A DNA stretch of 10,761 nucleotides, taken from positions 1-10,761 of the forward strand of contig DASWMP010000306.1 of NCBI GenBank assembly GCA_036399695.1. Reading direction: 5' to 3'. The notes under the pieces were generated by a model that saw only the letters and a list, made by a program, of their open reading frames with translations, ran no database searches and was not told where the DNA came from. Of this stretch, positions 6,635-10,761 are shown piece by piece; within the stretch, counting starts at the first letter, position 1, and each line of letters opens with the position of its first letter. The position numbers and the translations under genes were made by a program. The DNA comes from DASVEE01 sp036399695. Lineage in GTDB: Bacteria; Acidobacteriota; Thermoanaerobaculia; Gp7-AA8.

Positions 6635-7635
6635 CATCGCCGGCGGTAGTGCTCCGCCACCACCTGCTCCGCCGGTTTGTTCTCGATCTCGAACTCATCG
6701 CTCTGCGGGCCGCTGTGCTCCGGGTGAGAGAACCACTTCCAGGGGAACGCGCCGGCCAGCCAGGGCTGTGGCCAGACGGCCTCGAAGAACGCCTCGTACG
6801 CGGTGGCCTGCACCTTCAGGTTCACCGGGGCATCGCGCGGGAGCTCCCATTGGCGCCAAGCCGCTCCTTCGACGCTGCGGTAGCCGATCTCGGTGAAGAC
6901 GATCGGTTTGCGCTGGTTGCGTGAGAGCCGCGCGAGCTGCTTGACGATCGGATGCCACGCCCGCACCAGTTCCTCGCGCGACGGCCGCGGAGCGTCGACG
7001 AGCGGAAAGTAGGCGCTGACGCCGATCCAGTCGAGGGCATCCCAGAAGCGCACGTGGAAGATCTCGTCGAAGTTCGCGCCGTACGTCAGCGGCCCTTTGT
7101 AGATCGTGCGCACGCTGGCGATGATCCGCCGCCATTCCGGCTCGAACCGCGTCGAGAGCTTCTGCTCGTTGCCGACGGAGATGGCGTCGACCCCGGCATC
7201 GCGGCCGACGGTGGCGTAGTGCTGGATGAAGCGTTCGTAGTCCGCGAGGTAGCGGCGCCAGTCGTCGGCCGTCCACGACTCCATCGCCTTTTCGTTGCGG
7301 CTCCAGACGTGCGGCTTGAGCAGCACGCGGATGCCGAGGTCGTGGGCCTGCTTCGTCACGGCCACGAGCGATTCCTCGCTCTCCCAGACGTTCCCGCCCC
7401 AGCGCAGCTCGGGAGTCTCGCGATGGAAGCCGAATGGGGTGATGGAGATCCAGTTCACCCCCAGCGCCTGCAGCTTCTTCAACGACTGCGCCGAGGTGTC
7501 GGTGCCGTAGTGGCGCGGCGGACGGGCCGCCGCGAAGCTCATCCCCCGCTGCTTCTGCTCCAGCGGAATGCGCGGCGTGGCCGTGCAGGCAGCGAGGAGG
7601 AGGAGCAGGCCGACAGGCAACAGGGCACGACGCAT
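6634..7635 (-). CDS. GH113-like glycoside hydrolase, predicted lipoprotein
   Basis: 333 residues. The start at 7635 is chosen because it opens a textbook lipoprotein signal: MRRALLPVGLLLLLAAC, lipobox LAAC with Cys17. An in-frame ATG at 7713 would only add residues encoded by a palindromic repeat. The mature part is a clan GH-A (beta/alpha)8 barrel of the type in family GH113 (founding members are beta-mannanases). Landmarks are VNWISITPFGF (60-70), RVLLKPHVW (103-111), SVGNEQ (153-158) with Glu157 as likely acid/base, WIGVSAYFPL (203-212), FTEIGYRS (247-254) with Glu249 as likely nucleophile, FPWKWF (297-302), and a KPAEQVV tail (320-326) common in this family. It probably hydrolyses a beta-mannosidic or related glycan at the cell surface; the substrate cannot be read from sequence. 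It stands alone, convergent with the SNF2 gene and divergent from the response regulator gene. Confidence 0.85.
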   Translation of the reverse strand: MRRALLPVGLLLLLAACTATPRIPLEQKQRGMSFAAARPPRHYGTDTSAQSLKKLQALGVNWISITPFGFHRETPELRWGGNVWESEESLVAVTKQAHDLGIRVLLKPHVWSRNEKAMESWTADDWRRYLADYERFIQHYATVGRDAGVDAISVGNEQKLSTRFEPEWRRIIASVRTIYKGPLTYGANFDEIFHVRFWDALDWIGVSAYFPLVDAPRPSREELVRAWHPIVKQLARLSRNQRKPIVFTEIGYRSVEGAAWRQWELPRDAPVNLKVQATAYEAFFEAVWPQPWLAGAFPWKWFSHPEHSGPQSDEFEIENKPAEQVVAEHYRRR

Positions 7636-7660
7636 CACCGCGCATGATCGCAGCTTGCGA

Positions 7661-7690
7661 GTGGAGGACGGACAATCCAGTCCGTCACGC
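7661..7690 (-). repeat. REP-like palindromic repeat, family 1, copy B
   Basis: This is a 30-bp element in the opposite orientation to copies A and C, with one substitution in the loop-proximal position (CCAG instead of CCTG on the plus strand). It lies 25 bases upstream of the glycosidase start and pairs with copy C across a 57-base centre. With flanks, the complementary arms are 7661-7692 and 7748-7779, 31 of 32 positions matching. Confidence 0.85.
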
Positions 7691-7700
7691 GACGAAGTTG

Positions 7701-7729
7701 CCGCGGAGTGCACGGTCCGCGGAGGTGCA
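7701..7729. repeat. short imperfect direct repeat between divergent genes
   Basis: CCGCGGAGTGCA (7701-7712) and CCGCGGAGGTGCA (7717-7729) lie 16 bp apart, between the two arms of the inverted repeat pair. They differ by one inserted G. This could be a pair of binding sites for a regulator of the divergent genes, or the result of a small duplication. Confidence 0.35.
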
Positions 7730-7749
7730 GCGCGCTCGCGTCATTTCTC

Positions 7750-7779
7750 GCGTGACGGACAGGATTGTCCGTCCTCCAC
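7750..7779 (+). repeat. REP-like palindromic repeat, family 1, copy C
   Basis: Identical over 30 bases to the copy at 1510-1539. It has the 8-bp stem GACGGACA and TGTCCGTC around GGAT with flanks GCGT and CTCCAC. It lies 21 bases before the -10 box of the response regulator gene and is inverted relative to copy B, so the promoter region of this divergent gene pair carries a potential long hairpin. Confidence 0.85.
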
Positions 7780-7800
7780 AGAACGCCCCCGTCCCCGCGA

Positions 7801-7806
7801 TAGAAT
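7801..7806 (+). promoter_or_regulatory. -10 box TAGAAT of the response regulator gene
   Basis: TAGAAT is followed by 11 C-rich bases and the ATG at 7818. The message would have only about six leader bases and no Shine-Dalgarno. No clear -35 is present at the usual distance. The layout matches the one at 1773-1760 on the other strand, which raises confidence in both. Confidence 0.5.
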
Positions 7807-7817
7807 CGCTCCCCCAC

Positions 7818-9224
7818 ATGGATCTCCTGATCGTCGATGACGAAGCCTCTCTCCGCGACTTTCTTTCGATCGTCTTCGAGGAAGAGGGATGGCGTGTCGA
7901 GGCGGCGGCTTCGCTCGGCGAGGCGAGGGCCATGCTGACCCGGGCCGAGCCGGACGTCGTCCTCTGCGATCTCATGCTCCCGGACGGGTCAGGGATCGAC
8001 CTGATCCGTGAGGTGAAGGCCGAGCGCCCCTCGCTCGCCTTCATCATGATCACGGCCCACACCTCCACCCGGTCGGCCGTCGAGGCCCTCAAGGCGGGGG
8101 CGATGGACTACATCGCCAAACCGTTCGACATCGAGGAGCTGAAGATCCTCGTCCGGAAGGCCGTCGAGCGGAAGGAGCTCGAGGACGAGAACATCCACCT
8201 CCGGAGCGTCCTCGAGGAGCGCTTCACCTTTGCCAACATCATCGGCAAGAGCGCGAAGATGCAGGAGATCTTCTCGATCGTCCAGCGCATCGCCAAGACG
8301 ACCTCCACGGTCATGATCTCGGGCGAGTCCGGCACCGGCAAAGAGCTGATCGCCCGGGCCGTGCACTTCAACTCCAACCGGCGCGGCAAGTTCGTCTCGA
8401 TCAACTGCGGGGCGCTGCCGGAGACGCTGCTGGAGTCGGAGCTGTTCGGGCATGAGCGGGGGGCGTTCACGGGCGCCATCCGCGAGAAGCGTGGGCTCTT
8501 CGCCGAGGCCGACCGGGGCACGATTTTCCTCGACGAGATCGGCGAGACGTCCACCGCCATGCAGATCAAGCTGCTGCGGGTGCTGCAGGAGCGGATCGTG
8601 CGCAAGGTCGGCTCGAACGTCGAGACGCCCATCGACGTGCGCGTCATCGCCGCCACGAACCGCGACCTGGCGGAGTCGATTCGCGAGGGGACGTTCCGCG
8701 AGGACCTCTTCTACCGCATCAACGTCATCCCGATTCACCTGCCGCCGCTGCGGCAGCGGAAGGAAGACATCCCGCTGCTGGTCGACCACTTCATCGAGAA
8801 GTTCTGCTCGAACATGCACGTGGCGCGGAAGAAGATCTCGGCCGACGCCATGCGCGCCATCGAGAAGTATCACTGGCCGGGCAACGTCCGCGAGCTGGAG
8901 AACGTGGTCGAACGGATGATTGCGCTCGAGGAAGCGGACCTGCTGACGACGAAGTCGCTCCCGGAGCACGTCCTCCTCGGCGGGCGCATCCCCGAGGCCT
9001 CGTTCGACCTGCCGCCAGAAGGGCTGTCGCTCGAGGAGCACGTCCAGGCCATCATGAAGATCTTCATGCTCAAGGCGCTCGAGCGCAGCGGCGGCGTGCA
9101 GACGCAGGCCGCGGAGATGCTGCGCATGTCGTTCCGCTCGTTCCGCTATTACGCGAAAAAATATGACCTGCTGCCGCGCGATACTCGGCAGGAGGAACTG
9201 GTCGAGGTCGAGGATGCGAAATAG
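7818..9224 (+). CDS. sigma-54-dependent response regulator of the NtrC/PilR class
   Basis: 468 residues, usual length for the family, with three domains. The receiver (1-120) has acidic Asp7-Asp8, phospho-acceptor Asp51 in CDLMLP, Thr79 and Lys101 in KPF. The AAA+ sigma-54 activation domain (about 138-375) has Walker A GESGTGKE (169-176), sigma-54 contact loop GAFTGA (215-220), Walker B IFLDEIG (236-242) and FREDLFYRINV (293-303). The C-terminal Fis-type helix-turn-helix (about 415-450) has GGVQTQAAEMLRMSFRSFRYY (split: GGVQTQAAEML, then RMSFRSFRYY), the form seen in PilR proteins. Phosphorylation by an unseen histidine kinase should switch on sigma-54 promoters; control of pili is a guess from the DNA-binding domain. 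The start at 7818 is preferred over an in-frame ATG at 7644, which would add repeat-encoded residues. The last 11 bases overlap the DUF192 gene. Confidence 0.93.
   Translation: MDLLIVDDEASLRDFLSIVFEEEGWRVEAAASLGEARAMLTRAEPDVVLCDLMLPDGSGIDLIREVKAERPSLAFIMITAHTSTRSAVEALKAGAMDYIAKPFDIEELKILVRKAVERKELEDENIHLRSVLEERFTFANIIGKSAKMQEIFSIVQRIAKTTSTVMISGESGTGKELIARAVHFNSNRRGKFVSINCGALPETLLESELFGHERGAFTGAIREKRGLFAEADRGTIFLDEIGETSTAMQIKLLRVLQERIVRKVGSNVETPIDVRVIAATNRDLAESIREGTFREDLFYRINVIPIHLPPLRQRKEDIPLLVDHFIEKFCSNMHVARKKISADAMRAIEKYHWPGNVRELENVVERMIALEEADLLTTKSLPEHVLLGGRIPEASFDLPPEGLSLEEHVQAIMKIFMLKALERSGGVQTQAAEMLRMSFRSFRYYAKKYDLLPRDTRQEELVEVEDAK
9204..9207 (+). promoter_or_regulatory. Shine-Dalgarno of the DUF192 gene
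   Basis: GAGG lies six bases before the ATG at 9214, inside the 3' end of the response regulator gene. It supports the 9214 start, which also exposes the signal peptide, over an in-frame upstream ATG at 9163. Confidence 0.45.
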
Positions 9225-9723
9225 AGTCGCCGTCATCGTGATGCTGCTGGCGGTCGCCTGCGCCAAGTCCCCCGGCCCCCCGGCCAGCACGACCACCACA
9301 TCGGCCCCGGCCGAAACGGTACAGCCGGCCGCGACCGGTCCGCGGGTGATCTTTCCGGACGGTCATGTCGTCCGGGTCGAGCTCGCCGTGGACGACCAGA
9401 CGCGCGCCCAGGGGCTGATGTACCGCGATCAGGTGCGCCCCGGCACCGGGATGCTCTTCGTCTTTCCGGAGGACGGCGAGTACGGCTTCTGGATGAAGAA
9501 CACGCTCATTCCGCTGGACATCGTCTGGATCGACAAACAAAACCGCGTGACGCACGTCAAATACGACGTGCCGCCTTGCCAGGCCGATCCATGCCCCAGC
9601 TATCCGCCGAATGCGATCTCGCGTTACGTGCTGGAGGTAGGGGCGGGCGTGGCGAAGCAGCACGGGTTGAAGGCGGGTGACGTGCTGCGGTTCGAGGACA
9701 TCGGGAACGTCACGGGCCGCTGA
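9214..9723 (+). CDS. exported DUF192 family protein
   Basis: 169 residues. The N-terminus is a short signal peptide, MRNRVAVIVMLLAVACAKS. Cys16 may be lipid-modified, although Ala at -3 makes the lipobox imperfect. A Thr/Ser/Ala/Pro-rich linker (20-42) follows. The DUF192 domain fills 43-165 with its hallmark residues: RAQGLMYRDQV (64-74), GMLFVFP (79-85), FWMKNTLIPLDIVWID (92-107), and a closing YVLEV..G ... GLKAGDVLRF (138-160). The biochemical role of DUF192 is not established; it is often exported. A CxxxxxC pair (122, 127) with flanking prolines may form a disulfide. The gene starts inside the regulator gene, so its translation is probably coupled to it, and ends 39 bases before the rhomboid-like gene. 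Confidence 0.88.
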   Translation: MRNRVAVIVMLLAVACAKSPGPPASTTTTSAPAETVQPAATGPRVIFPDGHVVRVELAVDDQTRAQGLMYRDQVRPGTGMLFVFPEDGEYGFWMKNTLIPLDIVWIDKQNRVTHVKYDVPPCQADPCPSYPPNAISRYVLEVGAGVAKQHGLKAGDVLRFEDIGNVTGR

Positions 9724-9737
9724 ATTTTTGTTTCCGG

Positions 9738-9753
9738 CGGGACGTTGGTCCCG
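9738..9753 (+). promoter_or_regulatory. hairpin before the rhomboid-like gene
   Basis: CGGGAC (9738-9743) and GTCCCG (9748-9753) form a perfect 6-bp stem with loop GTTG, nine bases before the ATG at 9763. An AT-rich stretch, ATTTTTGTTT, precedes rather than follows it, so it is not a terminator for the plus strand. It may shape ribosome access. A TTG at 9745 lies in the loop and is an alternative but less likely start. Confidence 0.35.
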
Positions 9754-9762
9754 AGTACAGCC

Positions 9763-10680
9763 ATGGTCCGAAAGCGCGGCGAAAATCTTCGCTCCATCTT
9801 CGTTCTGCTGTTCCTGAATGTCGCGTTTTTCCTGCTCGAGCATCAGGACCCGCAGAAGTACCGGAGCCTCTTTTCCTTCGATCGCGATGCGGTGATCGGC
9901 GGACAGTACTGGCGCGTCCTGACGTATCAGTTCACGCAGGCGGGCTCGGGCTGGATGGAGCTGCTGGCGCTCTTCGTCACGTTGCTGCTGCTCTACATGA
10001 TGGGCTCGGCGCTGGAGGAGGAGTGGGGCACCTGGCGCTTCCTTACGCTGTTCGCGGTGTCGACGCTCGGCTCGGCCGCGTTCGCCGCGACGCTGGGCAT
10101 CCCGATGCTCGGGACCTATTTCGTCTACTTCACGCTGCTGTTCGTCTACGCGGCGGAGTTCCCGCAGCAGACGTTCTATCTGTTCGGGGCGATGCCGGTG
10201 CGGGTGCGCATCCTGGCGGCCTTCTCGTTCGCGGTGCTCATCTACGGCGTGTTCGCCGGTGCGCCGTCGAACCTGGCCGCGCTGGGCGGCGCGGTGGCGG
10301 GGTACGTCTACTACCTGCTGCAGCGCGTGGCGGTGTCCCGTATCGACAAGAAAGCCGTCGAAAAGAAGGCGGCCGCCGCCGGTGAGGCGCCGCCATCGAC
10401 AGGCCTGGACACGCTGGCCATGCGCAACGGCGTGCGCTTCGCGGCGATGAAGCAGGCGCTGCACGCGCAATCGGCCATGGACGTGGATCGCCTGGCGACG
10501 CAGTGCGAGCGGGAGATCATCCGCGGCGTGAACGTCTGCCCCCCGGCCGATTTCAAGCCGGATCACAGCGACGGCTACTGCATCCGCTGTGAAGGTTTCG
10601 CGGAATGCGCGTCAAGGTACCTGAAGGTGAACCGGCCGAACCCGGTGCCACCGGACGCGGAGCCGCAACCGACGGGGTAG
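9763..10680 (+). CDS. rhomboid-fold integral membrane protein, predicted inactive pseudoprotease, with C-terminal Cys cluster
   Basis: 305 residues from ATG 9763; a TTG at 9745 would add six. Six membrane helices are predicted, at about 12-27, 62-81, 93-112, 115-132, 147-165 and 170-187. Rhomboid landmarks are present: WRVLTYQF (50-57), GSALEEEWGTWRFL (81-94), the FPQQTFYLFGAMPVR loop (133-147) and NLAALGGAVAG (170-180). The catalytic pair is missing. The GxSG serine motif reads GTYF (117-120), and the His of the usual AHLGG is Ala173. Intramembrane proteolysis is therefore not expected; like iRhoms and derlins it may bind or chaperone membrane proteins (inference). After a Lys/Ala-rich linker (195-212) a soluble tail has C259, C273, C276 and C282, possibly a metal-binding knuckle. 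It is likely co-transcribed with DUF192. A perfect hairpin begins at the base after the stop. Confidence 0.82.
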   Translation: MVRKRGENLRSIFVLLFLNVAFFLLEHQDPQKYRSLFSFDRDAVIGGQYWRVLTYQFTQAGSGWMELLALFVTLLLLYMMGSALEEEWGTWRFLTLFAVSTLGSAAFAATLGIPMLGTYFVYFTLLFVYAAEFPQQTFYLFGAMPVRVRILAAFSFAVLIYGVFAGAPSNLAALGGAVAGYVYYLLQRVAVSRIDKKAVEKKAAAAGEAPPSTGLDTLAMRNGVRFAAMKQALHAQSAMDVDRLATQCEREIIRGVNVCPPADFKPDHSDGYCIRCEGFAECASRYLKVNRPNPVPPDAEPQPTG

Positions 10681-10714
10681 AGTGGAGGACGGACAGGATT
10701 GTCCGTCCTCCACT
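10681..10714. repeat. REP-like palindrome, family 1, copy D, directly after the stop codon
   Basis: A perfect 15-bp stem, AGTGGAGGACGGACA and its complement, surrounds the loop GGAT. It begins at the first base after the TAG of the rhomboid-like gene. Unlike copies A-C, both arms carry the GTGGAG flank, so it is fully symmetric. It lacks a T-tract, but such a stable hairpin could protect the 3' end of the message or hinder transcription. Confidence 0.9.
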
Positions 10715-10726
10715 AAATCTCGGAGT

Positions 10727-10746
10727 GCGGTGGCGCACGCCACCGC
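10727..10746. repeat. GC-rich palindrome of a third type
   Basis: GCGGTGGC (10727-10734) and GCCACCGC (10739-10746) form a perfect 8-bp stem with loop GCAC. It is 12 bases beyond copy D and is followed by the 10-base palindrome TACACGTGTA (10752-10761) that ends the window. It is probably another dispersed palindromic repeat, cut off here. Confidence 0.6.
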
Positions 10747-10761
10747 TCTGCTACACGTGTA

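Noticed and set aside
6486..6896. open frames through the 21-bp array as a repeat protein
   Set aside because: The period is a multiple of three, so several frames stay open on both strands. No start signal or sensible fold supports translation.
7633..7654. solo copy of the array unit at the glycosidase start
   Set aside because: ATCACCGC followed by a GATC nearby resembles the array, but the A-tract loop and right arm are missing, so chance similarity is likely.
7636..7713. upstream ATG at 7713 for the glycosidase
   Set aside because: It would place repeat-encoded residues ahead of a perfect lipoprotein signal peptide and bury the signal.
7644..7817. upstream ATG at 7644 for the response regulator
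   Set aside because: The added 58 residues are encoded by two repeat copies and spacer. The receiver domain starts exactly at the ATG at 7818, which follows a -10-like box.

Overview
The window is a GC-rich (roughly two-thirds G+C, my estimate) bacterial chromosomal segment. Four things suggest an Acidobacteriota or similar environmental lineage, most likely a metagenome-type genome. These are the codon use, a PilR-like sigma-54 regulator, lipoprotein GH113 and DUF192 genes, and interspersed palindromes of the GGACGGACA / TGTCCGTCC type. This assignment is an inference. There is no rRNA, tRNA, transposase or CRISPR array.

Layout. (1) 54-1760, minus strand: a five-helix membrane protein with a periplasmic alkaline-phosphatase-superfamily domain that has lost most metal ligands. 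(2) 1778-6440, plus strand: a two-gene operon, starting 17 bp from the divergent gene. It encodes a 1006-residue Eco57I/TaqI-type adenine-N6 DNA methyltransferase overlapping by 11 bp a compact 550-residue SNF2-type DNA translocase. The operon is closed on both sides (divergent gene upstream, convergent gene downstream) and no nuclease motif is visible, so it looks like a stand-alone methylase-translocase module, probably anti-phage or modification-linked. Among known systems the nearest pairing is drmMI/drmD of class 1 DISARM, but drmA, drmB and drmC are absent here. (3) 6449-6634: nine tandem 21-bp units, each a small hairpin with an A-tract loop and a GATC linker, filling the convergent intergenic gap. 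(4) 6634-7635, minus strand: a GH113-like lipoprotein glycoside hydrolase. (5) 7636-7817: a divergent control region carrying an inverted pair of palindromic repeats. (6) 7818-10680, plus strand: a PilR/NtrC-type sigma-54 response regulator, an exported DUF192 protein overlapping it by 11 bp, and a rhomboid-fold membrane protein that has lost its catalytic Ser and His and gained a C-terminal Cys cluster. (7) 10681-10761: two further palindromes.

A recurring theme is a family of REP-like palindromes. Two subfamilies differ by a compensatory base pair. Copies lie in-frame inside the phosphatase-like gene and the SNF2 gene, as an inverted pair between divergent genes, and directly after the last stop codon. 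A second theme is a near-leaderless promoter layout, TAGAAT followed by 11-12 C-rich bases and then ATG, seen before two genes. In one of them the -10 element overlaps the methyltransferase start codon.
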